The translations under genes and the position numbers were made by a program. A stretch of DNA of 53,029 bases. Source: Bacteroidota bacterium (GTDB lineage: Bacteria; Bacteroidota; Rhodothermia; Balneolales; Balneolaceae). The notes beneath the pieces are model-generated. The model had not been told where the DNA came from. It did no database searches and worked only from the letters and a program-made list of their open reading frames with translations. Location: the NCBI GenBank assembly GCA_027621355.1, contig JAQCBZ010000010.1, positions 1 through 53,029 of the forward strand, read 5' to 3'. Shown one piece after another: positions 9,009-16,986 of this stretch (its first letter is position 1; each line of letters begins with the position of its first letter).

Positions 9009-9632
9009 ATGTGCTTGGCCCGACTCCTTCCACCGCTTCAATGTGAACGTTTTAACCCCTCCATAGTGAACCGAGACACTGCTGTTCGATTTGTCTTTTC
9101 TTTTGTTGCGTTAATGGTATTCTGGGTCGTATTGAGTGGTTTCTTCGACGCGATGCACATTGGATTTGGTGCCGTGAGTGCACTCATTGTGTTGGCTACG
9201 TTCAATTCAATTCGAACCGTCCATTTCTTTGATGATCAACGAGATGCCATTACAGCGGTGCGGTTTCATAAGTTTATAGCGTACGTCCCGTGGCTTATCG
9301 TTAAGATTGTAAAGTCAGCCATTCATGTTGCAAGCATGATTATCCATCCAAAAATGGAGATCGAACCCAGCATGATTACCTTCAGGGTAGACTTGCCGAG
9401 TGCTCATGCCAAGATGGTCTTGGGCAATTCCATTACCCTGACGCCTGGCACATTAACCGTTGACATCAAAGGGGATCGTTTTGTGGTGCACGCTCTCTCT
9501 CCAACAACCTATGCAGGTATTGTGGATGATTCTCTGCCCCGTAAAGTGCTCGGTGTCTTCTCCCCGGAGGATCACCCCGTAGTTCATGATGTAAGCATCA
9601 CTCACTCCAATCGCCACCTTCCAAACGTATAG
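9009..9632 (+). CDS. mrpE: Mrp antiporter subunit E (MnhE/MbhA-like)
   Basis: Up to 207 residues. It is a small membrane subunit of the multisubunit cation/proton antiporter. An N-terminal pair of hydrophobic segments (AVRFVFSFVALMVFWVVLSG and the following stretch) and the later LGNSITLTPGTLTVDI motif are diagnostic of MrpE. The first 19 residues look untypical. An in-frame GTG at 9066 would give 188 residues beginning with NRDTAVRF and may be the true start; neither has a well-placed ribosome-binding site. It is the first gene of the eleven-gene Mrp operon. Confidence 0.88.
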   Translation: MCLARLLPPLQCERFNPSIVNRDTAVRFVFSFVALMVFWVVLSGFFDAMHIGFGAVSALIVLATFNSIRTVHFFDDQRDAITAVRFHKFIAYVPWLIVKIVKSAIHVASMIIHPKMEIEPSMITFRVDLPSAHAKMVLGNSITLTPGTLTVDIKGDRFVVHALSPTTYAGIVDDSLPRKVLGVFSPEDHPVVHDVSITHSNRHLPNV

Positions 9633-9636
9633 ATCT

Positions 9637-9948
9637 ATGCAAACCTTTTTGTTGGTGGCTGCAACCGTTTTGATGGTGGTGATTGTGATTCCGCTTGTAC
9701 GAGTTTGGAAAGGACCTACGGTGTTTGATCGTCTTCTTGGGGCCAACGCAATGGCTACTAAAACAATTGTGCTGATTGCAATGATTGGGTATTTCTATGA
9801 TCGCATCGGGATGTTTATTGATATAACCCTGGCGTATGCAGCACTTGGATTTATCTCATCTCTCGCTTTGGCAAAGTATATGACGGTGGAAGCTCGTCCT
9901 GAGGAAGCTCGTCCTGAGGAAGCTCAAACGGAGGAGAAAGATGAGTGA
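9637..9948 (+). CDS. mrpF: Mrp antiporter subunit F (MnhF/MbhB-like)
   Basis: 103 residues, three membrane helices. The core GPTVFDRLLGANAMATKTIV and the DITLAYAALGFISSLA helix are the MrpF signature. The C-terminal tail is unusual: it is built from an imperfect five-residue repeat (EARPE, EARPE, EAQTE) encoded by a 15-bp tandem repeat at 9889-9933, so it probably arose by slippage. The gene starts 4 nt after mrpE and overlaps mrpG by 8 nt. Confidence 0.92.
   Translation: MQTFLLVAATVLMVVIVIPLVRVWKGPTVFDRLLGANAMATKTIVLIAMIGYFYDRIGMFIDITLAYAALGFISSLALAKYMTVEARPEEARPEEAQTEEKDE
9889..9933 (+). repeat. 15-bp tandem repeat encoding the MrpF tail
   Basis: Two perfect copies of GAAGCTCGTCCTGAG (9889-9903, 9904-9918) are followed by a third, diverged copy (9919-9933). 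The unit is 15 bp, so the reading frame is kept and copy number can change without breaking the gene. Confidence 0.85.
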
Positions 9949-10342
9949 TTTTACCGTTTTAGAGTGGATTTCGGCAGTCTTTATCGTGCTGGGTATTGGA
10001 TTTATGCTCATTGGGAGTATTGGGGTGATTCGATTGCCCGATTTTTACTCACGAACCCACGCTGCGAGTAAAACTGACACCCTGGGGATTTTGCTGGTGA
10101 TTGTCGGGTTAATGATTTTGGAAGGATTTACGATTAATATGGGCAAGCTGGCATTTGTGTTGATCTTTGTGGCTCTGGCTAATCCCATTGGATCCCATGC
10201 GCTGGCACGGGCTGCCATGGAGAGTGGCCTGAAACCGCTGCTATTTCGCAAAGAAGAATGGGATGGGACATCCGTTATTGCGGACTCGAAGAAGCCATCA
10301 ATAGGAAAATCTAAACAGTCACCTTCCGGAGGCTCGGCATGA
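9941..10342 (+). CDS. mrpG: Mrp antiporter subunit G (MnhG/MbhC-like)
   Basis: 133 residues with three membrane helices. The family block IGVIRLPDFYSRTHAASKTD followed by TLGILLVIVG is intact. The C-terminal 30 residues are a polar, lysine-rich extension (KKPSIGKSKQSPSGGSA). The start overlaps the mrpF stop by 8 nt, and the stop overlaps the next gene by 4 nt (ATGA). Confidence 0.93.
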   Translation: MSDFTVLEWISAVFIVLGIGFMLIGSIGVIRLPDFYSRTHAASKTDTLGILLVIVGLMILEGFTINMGKLAFVLIFVALANPIGSHALARAAMESGLKPLLFRKEEWDGTSVIADSKKPSIGKSKQSPSGGSA

Positions 10343-10584
10343 TTTGGGAATTTGAGCTTGTGCTATTTGTCTTTTTGGTCTTTGCCGCCATTGTGGCCTT
10401 GGAGGCTCGAAATCTACTGGTCTCCGTGGTGATGTTGTCAGTGTTTAGTTTTTCGGCAGCACTGCTTTTTGCCTCCATGGGCGCGGTAGATGTGGGATTC
10501 ACAGAGGCAGTCGTTGGAGCTGGTGTCACCGGAATCCTTTTTGTGATTGCCATCCATAAAACCTCTGCCAAAACAAACGATTAA
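10339..10584 (+). CDS. MbhD-like antiporter subunit (DUF4040, MrpA C-terminal segment)
   Basis: 81 residues, three hydrophobic helices. The VDVGFTEAVVGAGVTG segment is the signature of the MbhD/DUF4040 module, which in classical Mrp antiporters is fused to the C-terminus of MrpA. Here it is a separate gene with its own ATG, an upstream GGAGG (10328-10332) and a 4-nt overlap with mrpG. This is the layout of archaeal Mbh-type operons rather than a broken mrpA. It is expected to help form the path between antiporter-like subunits. Confidence 0.85.
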   Translation: MIWEFELVLFVFLVFAAIVALEARNLLVSVVMLSVFSFSAALLFASMGAVDVGFTEAVVGAGVTGILFVIAIHKTSAKTND

Positions 10585-10586
10585 CG

Positions 10587-10916
10587 ATGATGAATCAAGG
10601 GTTAAAATGGATGGTGTTGTTGGGATTTGCTGGGCTAATGGGCTGGGGAATGTGGGGCCTTCCGGATCGGGGTGATTTGGATGCACCGATGAACGAAAAA
10701 ACGACGATTACTGGCACGCCAACTCCGGCTGCTCATTACATTGAGAAAGCATACAAAGAGGCGAAAACGCCAAACATCGTCACGGTGGTTCTTGGGGATT
10801 ATCGAAGTATTGATACCCTTGGTGAAGTTGTGGTGGTCTTTACAGCAGGTCTCATCTTGATCTTGCTACTCACAAACCGGCGGAAGATCTCCGCATTGGA
10901 TGGGGGTGACTCATGA
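10587..10916 (+). CDS. MbhE-like antiporter subunit (MrpA C-terminal segment)
   Basis: 109 residues. An N-terminal helix (MVLLGFAGLMGWGMWGLP) leads to a periplasmic-type stretch and then NIVTVVLGDYRSIDTLGE, which matches the conserved block near the end of MrpA and in MbhE. A final helix (VVVFTAGLILILLL) follows. It starts 2 nt after the MbhD-like gene and overlaps mrpB by 4 nt. With the preceding gene it supplies the two modules normally fused at the end of MrpA. Confidence 0.82.
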   Translation: MMNQGLKWMVLLGFAGLMGWGMWGLPDRGDLDAPMNEKTTITGTPTPAAHYIEKAYKEAKTPNIVTVVLGDYRSIDTLGEVVVVFTAGLILILLLTNRRKISALDGGDS

Positions 10917-11356
10917 AACGATCATTCGAAAGCCCCATTACACTGCTAGGAGCACGTGCCTTGGCTCCTTTCATTATGATGTTTGGTCTATATGTGATTT
11001 TTCATGGCCATTACTCTCCTGGTGGAGGGTTTCAAGGAGGGGCTTTGTTAGCAGCTTCTGTGTTACTCATGCGAGTCGCGAGTGGATCCAAGACCTCCAG
11101 TTTGATTTTGAGCAATGCAGTAACCACACCAATGGGTGTGGTTGGGGTGCTCATCTATTTTGGGACCGGCCTGCTAGCGATGTTTCTGGGAGGTAGTAAT
11201 TTCTTGGATTATGAAGGGCTTCCTATCCCAGGAATGTCCCCCTTTTACCTTCGTTACACGGGTATTTTAATCATCGAGGTCGGCGTGGGGCTCGCTGTCA
11301 TGGCAGCTCTGGTCTTGATTTACGATAAAATGGCCGACGGGGAGGTGAGCCAGTGA
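10913..11356 (+). CDS. mrpB: Mrp antiporter subunit B (MnhB/MbhF-like)
   Basis: 147 residues, four helices. The strongly conserved FHGHYSPGGGFQGGALLA block identifies the MnhB domain. Its start lies in an ATGA overlap with the preceding MbhE-like gene. Its own end carries a strong Shine-Dalgarno GGAGGTGA (11341-11348) that serves mrpC. Confidence 0.94.
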   Translation: MKRSFESPITLLGARALAPFIMMFGLYVIFHGHYSPGGGFQGGALLAASVLLMRVASGSKTSSLILSNAVTTPMGVVGVLIYFGTGLLAMFLGGSNFLDYEGLPIPGMSPFYLRYTGILIIEVGVGLAVMAALVLIYDKMADGEVSQ

Positions 11357-11736
11357 TGGAGATGTTTCTTGCCAACTATGCCTATGCGTTTACCCTATTG
11401 ATCCTTTGCATTGGACTCTATGGGATGTTTTTTAAACGGAATCTAGTCAAAAAGGTCATTGGGTTGTCCATTTTCCAAGCGGCTGTGATTATGTTTTTTG
11501 TGAGTTTGGCGTCAAAAATGGGTGGAACTGTGCCTGTTAAGTGGGATGAGATTCCTGTAGAGATGATCGACGGGTACATGAATCCACTTCCTCATACCCT
11601 AATGCTCACCGCGATCGTGGTGGGTGTGGCAACGCAAGGCGTCGCGTTTGGGTTGCTTGTGAATATCTGGAACCGATTCAAAACTCTTGAGGAGGATGCG
11701 CTAAACGAAGCCATCCTGGAGGATTCCCGTGATTGA
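11353..11736 (+). CDS. mrpC: Mrp antiporter subunit C (NuoK homologue)
   Basis: Up to 127 residues, three helices, the NuoK-like subunit. Motifs LCIGLYGMFFKRNLVKKVIG and NPLPHTLMLTAIVVGVATQG are typical of MrpC. The start is either GTG at 11353 (GTGA overlap with mrpB, 7 nt from GGAGG) or ATG at 11356; the difference is one residue. The C-terminal tail is acidic and overlaps mrpD by 8 nt. Confidence 0.94.
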   Translation: MMEMFLANYAYAFTLLILCIGLYGMFFKRNLVKKVIGLSIFQAAVIMFFVSLASKMGGTVPVKWDEIPVEMIDGYMNPLPHTLMLTAIVVGVATQGVAFGLLVNIWNRFKTLEEDALNEAILEDSRD

Positions 11737-13219
11737 AGCGAATCTGCCAGCCATGTTTGTGGTCAGCTACATCAGCATCTCCTTGCTGATCGTGCTCGCG
11801 GGTGTTCGTTTTAAGGAGAGCGCTCAACCTTTGGCAACGTTTGGTGCAGGGGTAACGGCGGTGTTATCGCTGGTGGGTTGGATTGTTGTTAAAGCCAACA
11901 CGGAGGCAGGATTTCCTGCCATTCGATATGGATTTGGTGGATGGGCACCACCTATTGGGATCGAATTTGTGCTGGATGGATTGAGTGCTTTTTTCCTGAT
12001 GGTCGTGAATGGGGTTGCCGCTGTGGTGTTGTGGCATTCGGCGGGTAATCTTGACAAACACCTCGATGCACATCCTCCCACCTTTTATGCCTTGGCATCG
12101 TTATTTCTGTTGGGGCTCAACGGGATGATTCTCACGGGTGATCTCTTTAACCTTTACGTCTTTTTAGAGATCTCATCGCTCTCATCCTATGCACTCATCG
12201 CCATTGGCTCCCGTCAAGCGCCACTGGCCGCCTTCCGATATCTCATCTTAGGAACCGTTGGAGGAACTCTCTACTTGATCGGTGTCGGCTTTATGTATGC
12301 CATGACCGGTACACTCAATATGATCGATATGATGGCCATCATCCCGTTGATTGCCGAAGAGCCCGCCGTGTTGGTGGCCTTGCTTCTTATGATTGTCGGC
12401 ATTGGGGTGAAGGCAGCCTTGTTCCCCCTCTATGGATGGCTCCCTGAGTCGTATACCCAAACCAATTCCATAAGCTCCGCGCTAATTGCCCCCATTGGGA
12501 CCAAGGTCGCTGCCTACGTGATGATTCGGGTGTTGTTGTTCGTCTTTGGCGCTTCTGGGCTGAATGCAGTCTGGCCATTATCGGAGGTGATTGCGTACCT
12601 GGCTGGGGCCGGTATTCTTTTTGGTTCCATTATGGCCATTCTACAAAAAAACCTGAAGCGGATGCTAGCCTTTAGCTCCGTGTCTCAAATTGGGTACATC
12701 CTGATGGGCGTTGCCTTGATGAATCCTCTTGCCTTCGCCGGCGCACTCTTTCATGTACTCAACCATGCCATCATGAAGGCCACCTTATTCATGGTCTCGA
12801 GTCATTTGGAAAGACAAGAAGAGTCGGTAGATATTCGTGATTTTAATGATAGTTATCGTGTGAAATACCCCTGGACTATGGCGACCTTTACACTCGCGGC
12901 GATTTCGATGATAGGCCTCCCTCCCATGGCTGGGTTTTTTAGCAAATGGATGTTGGCGCTTGGGACGATAGAAGCGGATCACTGGGTATTGCTAGGGGTG
13001 ATCTTAACAAGTTCCCTTCTCAATGCGGTCTACTTTTTTGGGATCCTAGAAAAAGTGTATTTACGACGATCGGGGCAAAAGGAAGCGAGCCAAGCCTCGA
13101 TGAATGAGGTGAGTTGGGGCATGAGGTTGCCAGCGTTGATTCTTGCACTTGCACTGCTCGGTTTTGGGTTTTTTAATGTGCCTCTTCTTGACATCCTTCA
13201 AACCCTGTTTCCTGTCTAA
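11729..13219 (+). CDS. mrpD: Mrp antiporter subunit D, first copy (NuoM/NuoN homologue)
   Basis: 496 residues, about 14 helices, a cation/proton-conducting subunit. Glu147 in LYVFLEISSLSSY (TM5) and Lys228 in GIGVKAALFPLYGWLPESY (TM7), both needed for antiport in studied MrpD proteins, are present, as is LQKNLKRMLAFSSVSQIGY. The start is GTG at 11729, supported by GGAGG at 11718-11722. The order after mrpC makes this the equivalent of MrpD/MbhH. Confidence 0.94.
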   Translation: MIEANLPAMFVVSYISISLLIVLAGVRFKESAQPLATFGAGVTAVLSLVGWIVVKANTEAGFPAIRYGFGGWAPPIGIEFVLDGLSAFFLMVVNGVAAVVLWHSAGNLDKHLDAHPPTFYALASLFLLGLNGMILTGDLFNLYVFLEISSLSSYALIAIGSRQAPLAAFRYLILGTVGGTLYLIGVGFMYAMTGTLNMIDMMAIIPLIAEEPAVLVALLLMIVGIGVKAALFPLYGWLPESYTQTNSISSALIAPIGTKVAAYVMIRVLLFVFGASGLNAVWPLSEVIAYLAGAGILFGSIMAILQKNLKRMLAFSSVSQIGYILMGVALMNPLAFAGALFHVLNHAIMKATLFMVSSHLERQEESVDIRDFNDSYRVKYPWTMATFTLAAISMIGLPPMAGFFSKWMLALGTIEADHWVLLGVILTSSLLNAVYFFGILEKVYLRRSGQKEASQASMNEVSWGMRLPALILALALLGFGFFNVPLLDILQTLFPV

Positions 13220-14724
13220 TGGGCCTTCAATCAGATCTCATACCGCTTTTGGCTGTTTTGGTGTCGCTTTTTGCGATTCCGTTGATTGCGTTGTCATCGC
13301 GGCGACCCAATCTACGTGAGTCCTGGACGTTTTTGGCGGCTTTGATCAAGTTTGGCTTGGTTCTTAGTCTCATCCCCGGCGCATTACGTGGGGAGACGGT
13401 GGGCGGTGCGCTGTTTGACATTGCCCCAGGGCTTCCTTTTGAGCTCGAAGCCGATCCATTGGGGGTCTTCTTTGCGTTGATAGCCTCTGGACTTTGGATT
13501 TTTACCAGCGCCTATAGTATTGGCTATATGCGAGGTAATGGGGAGGTAAAACAAACACGATTTTTTGCAGCCTTTGCCATGAGCCTCTCCTCGACGATTG
13601 GGGTCGCTTTTGCAGGTAATTTGTTCACATTCATCGTTTTCTACGAGATTCTCACCCTCTCCACCTATCCTTTGGTCGTTCACAAGGAGAGTGATGCAGC
13701 GATTCAAGCTGCCCGAAAATACCTTACCTATACCCTAACCGCTGGGCTCCTGCTGGTCGCAGGGGCAGGCTTGCTCTACATGGAAACTGGGACGCTTGAT
13801 TTCGAAGCAGGTGGATTGAGCGCTCTCATCGACAGCGATATAGCTTCTGGCAAACTTTGGGTGATCTTCATACTCATGTTTATTGGTGTGGGCGTCAAAG
13901 CGGGCGTCATGCCATTACACAGTTGGCTCCCCTCAGCGATGGCGGCACCTACACCTGTGAGTTCACTATTGCATGCTGTGGCTGTGGTAAAATCGGGCGT
14001 CTTTGGCGTCCTACGTGTAAGTGGATTCATCTTTGGCTTTGGTGTGCTACAACAGATGGGTGCCGATGTTCTGATGATGATTCTCTCTGCATTTACGCTG
14101 ACGGTTGCTTCTTTTCTTGCGTTTAAACAGGATAATCTAAAGCGCCGCCTTGCGTATTCCACGGTTGGGCATCTTTCTTACATCGTCTTAGGCGTGTCAT
14201 TAATGACCATGTCGGGTGTGCTTGGATCCGTATTACACATCGCTGCACATGCCACTATGAAAATCACCCTATTCTTCTGTGCTGGAGCTATTTATGTGAA
14301 CCTACATAAAGATTCTATTTCACAACTTGATGGTGCGGCGAAAGTGATGCCCTGGACCTTTGCAGCATTCACAATTGGAGCGATGGGGTTAACGGGGATT
14401 CCCCCGATCAACGGATTTTTTAGCAAATGGACGCTAGCCCTTGGAACCATCGAAGCTGGGCAGTGGATTCCTCTGGGGTTGCTCATTCTGAGTGGGTTAA
14501 TGAATGCTGGATACTTCTTCCCCATCGTTGCCAGAGCCTATTTTAAACCTGGAGGTAAGGATCTTGAGGGACATGGTGAGGCCAATCCATGGATGGTAGT
14601 GCCCCTTGTCTCGACAGCGATGTTGTCGGTGATTTTTGGGCTCTTCCCCAACGCGTTTGTCCACATTTTAGATCTAGCTACTGTGATTATGGAACAGCTT
14701 TTTAACGTAGGAGGTGACCTATGA
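13219..14724 (+). CDS. Second MrpD/MrpA-like antiporter subunit
   Basis: 501 residues, about 14 helices, in the same proton-conducting transporter family. Glu143 (FIVFYEILTLSTYPLV) and Lys227 (GVGVKAGVMPLHSWLPSAM) are conserved. The following PTPVSSLLHAVAVVKSG block resembles NuoL/MrpA more than MrpD, so this may be the functional stand-in for the missing MrpA N-terminal part. It starts in a one-base overlap with mrpD (TAATG) and ends with GGAGGTGA just before the next start. Confidence 0.9.
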   Translation: MGLQSDLIPLLAVLVSLFAIPLIALSSRRPNLRESWTFLAALIKFGLVLSLIPGALRGETVGGALFDIAPGLPFELEADPLGVFFALIASGLWIFTSAYSIGYMRGNGEVKQTRFFAAFAMSLSSTIGVAFAGNLFTFIVFYEILTLSTYPLVVHKESDAAIQAARKYLTYTLTAGLLLVAGAGLLYMETGTLDFEAGGLSALIDSDIASGKLWVIFILMFIGVGVKAGVMPLHSWLPSAMAAPTPVSSLLHAVAVVKSGVFGVLRVSGFIFGFGVLQQMGADVLMMILSAFTLTVASFLAFKQDNLKRRLAYSTVGHLSYIVLGVSLMTMSGVLGSVLHIAAHATMKITLFFCAGAIYVNLHKDSISQLDGAAKVMPWTFAAFTIGAMGLTGIPPINGFFSKWTLALGTIEAGQWIPLGLLILSGLMNAGYFFPIVARAYFKPGGKDLEGHGEANPWMVVPLVSTAMLSVIFGLFPNAFVHILDLATVIMEQLFNVGGDL

Positions 14725-15038
14725 GTCGTTCACAGTCTACTGGGCAGTTTGAGACTGGGCAGTCGGGCACCGGGCAACATAGGGCTGGGCAGTCAGGCAT
14801 GAAGCCCCCATGGAGGCACTGGTTTGTCGTGGTACCGGTGGTATTCGCACTCCTAGGCGGCGCTGCAGGGGTGATTATCGAGGTTGTCTATCTAGCAGAT
14901 TATGCGAGTCATTGGTGGAACGAGATTCCTGTTTTTTATCTCCTTTTTGGGCTAATAAGTGCGGTTTTGACCCTGGCTGTGGTAATATTATTACAACGGG
15001 TACTGCTCCGAAAGCATCATGGAGGTAGCGAGGCATGA
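14721..15038 (+). CDS. Small membrane protein of the Mrp operon, unknown
   Basis: 105 residues, not recognised. The N-terminal 35 residues are hydrophilic and consist of a five-residue repeat (TGQFE, TGQSG, TGQHR, AGQSG). Two membrane helices follow (about 37-58 and 72-95), separated by an aromatic loop with HWWNEIP, and the C-terminus is basic. It is locked into the operon by ATGA overlaps on both sides between the second and third D-like genes, with GGAGGTGA upstream. The likely role is an accessory or assembly subunit for the extra antiporter-like proteins, by context only. Confidence 0.75.
   Translation: MSRSQSTGQFETGQSGTGQHRAGQSGMKPPWRHWFVVVPVVFALLGGAAGVIIEVVYLADYASHWWNEIPVFYLLFGLISAVLTLAVVILLQRVLLRKHHGGSEA
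14739..14798 (+). repeat. 15-bp tandem repeat at the N-terminus of the small Mrp-operon protein
   Basis: Four copies at a 15-bp period, with the shared core CTGGGCAGT at 14740, 14755 and 14785 and a variant CCGGGCAAC at 14770. Each copy encodes a five-residue unit with central Gly-Gln. The period is the same as that of the repeat in the mrpF tail. Confidence 0.75.
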
Positions 15039-16951
15039 CGATGGATTCGATGGCAACGTCCTTGGTAAGCCTACCACCTTCAGTTCTCTTAGCTGGGGGT
15101 GCCTTGCTAATTCCACTGCTTCCAAGATATTTCCGAGCGGCATGGATGATCTTGTTGAGCATTCTAGGCCTCGCGTTTTTATGGAGTTTACCCGTATTAC
15201 AGGCTTCTGAGTTTTGTGTTGTGAGTGCTACTTATGGTAACTATAGTCTCATGCCTTACGTCTCGGATCCACTTGGACGGTTGTTTGCGACCATTTTTCT
15301 GTTGGTTTTAATCACAGGGTCACTCTATGCCTGGTCATTAGATGATCGAGGCGAAAGTATTGGCACCATGCTTTATGGTGCAGGAGCGGTAGGTGTGGTG
15401 CTTGCAGGCGACTACTTGACGCTCTTTGTATTCTGGGAGCTTATGGCAATTGCCTCCACATGGCTTATTTGGTCACGCCGTGAAGTGGGCTCTACAGCAG
15501 TTGGCGTGCGATACTTGATCTACCACCTACTGGGAGGTGGATTCTTGCTGATGGGCATATTGTTTCAAATTCACTCCACAGGATCTATCCAATTACAACC
15601 CTTTACTGAAGGGATCTCTTGGGGAACCTTGGGACAGGACTTGGTGAGCAATCCATCGGGCACGTTAGGTCCCCTGTTTTTGCTTCTAGGTGTTGCTGTG
15701 AATGCAGCGGTTGTCCCACTTCATGCGTGGCTGCCAGATGCGTATGCGAAAGCCTCTTGGACAGGGTCAGTCTTTATGAGTGCGTTGACGACCAAGTCTG
15801 CCATCTATGTCATGATTCGGTTATTCCCAGGTCTAGACATTCTGCTAGTTGCAGGACTTGTCATGGCTGTGTTTGGCACGATCTATGGGTTATTAAGTAA
15901 TAACGTGCGTCAGATCCTATCCTATTCCATTATCGCACAACTGGGCTACATGATTGCGGCTGTCGGTGTTGGCTCTGAGATGGCTCTGAATGGAGCCGCA
16001 GCCCATGCGTTTAGTCATATTTTATATAAGTCATTGTTGTTTATGTGTGCAGGGGCCATGGCTGTCTACGCTGGGCGCGCCACACTGGTCGAATGGACAG
16101 ATTCACAGGATGACAGTATGGATCGTGGTGCTAGCAGTCATACACAGCAGTGGAAACAACCGGATCACCCCTTGCCATGGGGCCTTTTTGCTCTATACAT
16201 GATAGGGGCGCTGTCGATATCGGGGGTTCCTCTTTTGAGCGGGTTTATTTCCAAACCGATGATTCTCGAATCACTTGGCAAGGCTCATCATGAAGCAGGG
16301 TTGTTGATTTTGATTGCAGCTTCCATTGGTACGTTTTTGCATACCGGTCTCAAAATTCCCTATGCTATGTGGATCAAACCACGATTGGATAGTGCATCTG
16401 GTCTGGTGGATGTTGCTTCACAAAACCACGACGTGGATGACCAAGCATCACCTGAAACTGATGCTACCCTGACGCACAAACTCCCTTTAAGCCAATGGTT
16501 AGCCATGAGTCTAGGTGCAGGTTTGTGCCTACTATTTGGATTGGCACCAGACCTGCTCTATGGATGGCTCCCTTACCCTGTTAAATTTTCACCTTTTGAG
16601 GCTTACCCTATCTCAGAGTCCTTGATGACGCTCTCGGGTGGGTTTTTTGCCTTTGTGCTCTTGCGCAAGTGGCTCTATCGCCCAGGCAGGGTACTTGACC
16701 TTGATTGGATCTATCAAAAAGGTGGAGAACCGCTACGAAAAGTTGTGGTGGACACGTCTTGGGCGGTGTTTGGTGCCGTGGATATTGTGGTGCAACGCAT
16801 GGCCAGCTCCATGACACAGTGGTTCCGTGGAGAAAAAGGGACAGGACCCACTCCTGCTCAACGATTTAACCTTGCTCAGCCGTCCATTGAATCTGCCATT
16901 GCATGGATTGTGGGTACCATGCTGGTAATCGGTCTTGCGTTGTTTTTGTAG
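15035..16951 (+). CDS. Third MrpD-like antiporter subunit, extended
   Basis: 638 residues, over 130 longer than the other two, with extra C-terminal helices. Glu135 in FVFWELMAIASTW (TM5) is kept, but the TM7 position that carries lysine in the other copies is Asn223 (GVAVNAAVVPLHAWLPDAY). A lysine appears later in SALTTKSAIY. The NNVRQILSYSIIAQLGYM block is present. It starts in an ATGA overlap behind GGAGG (15021-15025) and closes the operon. I believe the VNA variant is a known subfamily, so the change need not mean loss of function, but its proton path must differ. Confidence 0.9.
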   Translation: MTMDSMATSLVSLPPSVLLAGGALLIPLLPRYFRAAWMILLSILGLAFLWSLPVLQASEFCVVSATYGNYSLMPYVSDPLGRLFATIFLLVLITGSLYAWSLDDRGESIGTMLYGAGAVGVVLAGDYLTLFVFWELMAIASTWLIWSRREVGSTAVGVRYLIYHLLGGGFLLMGILFQIHSTGSIQLQPFTEGISWGTLGQDLVSNPSGTLGPLFLLLGVAVNAAVVPLHAWLPDAYAKASWTGSVFMSALTTKSAIYVMIRLFPGLDILLVAGLVMAVFGTIYGLLSNNVRQILSYSIIAQLGYMIAAVGVGSEMALNGAAAHAFSHILYKSLLFMCAGAMAVYAGRATLVEWTDSQDDSMDRGASSHTQQWKQPDHPLPWGLFALYMIGALSISGVPLLSGFISKPMILESLGKAHHEAGLLILIAASIGTFLHTGLKIPYAMWIKPRLDSASGLVDVASQNHDVDDQASPETDATLTHKLPLSQWLAMSLGAGLCLLFGLAPDLLYGWLPYPVKFSPFEAYPISESLMTLSGGFFAFVLLRKWLYRPGRVLDLDWIYQKGGEPLRKVVVDTSWAVFGAVDIVVQRMASSMTQWFRGEKGTGPTPAQRFNLAQPSIESAIAWIVGTMLVIGLALFL

Positions 16952-16964
16952 AACGTCTGCTTTA

Positions 16965-16984
16965 AGCTCTAATGCTGTAGAGCT
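16965..16984. terminator. Hairpin between convergent Mrp operon and nuoK
   Basis: Perfect 7-bp stem (AGCTCTA and TAGAGCT) around a 6-nt loop, in the 35-nt gap between two converging genes. CTTTA before and CTAAAAG after give short A/T tracts on each strand, so it could end transcription in both directions. Confidence 0.45.
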
Positions 16985-16986
16985 GG

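Noticed and set aside
10339-10916. The two small Mrp genes as fragments of a frameshifted mrpA
   Set aside because: Each has its own start, the junction is a clean stop plus 2 nt, and the split matches the MbhD/MbhE division in archaeal operons; no MrpA N-terminal part precedes them.
9009-16951. Membrane-bound hydrogenase (Mbh) operon
   Set aside because: The gene order is Mbh-like, but no [NiFe]-hydrogenase large or small subunit and no ferredoxin subunit is present in the window.
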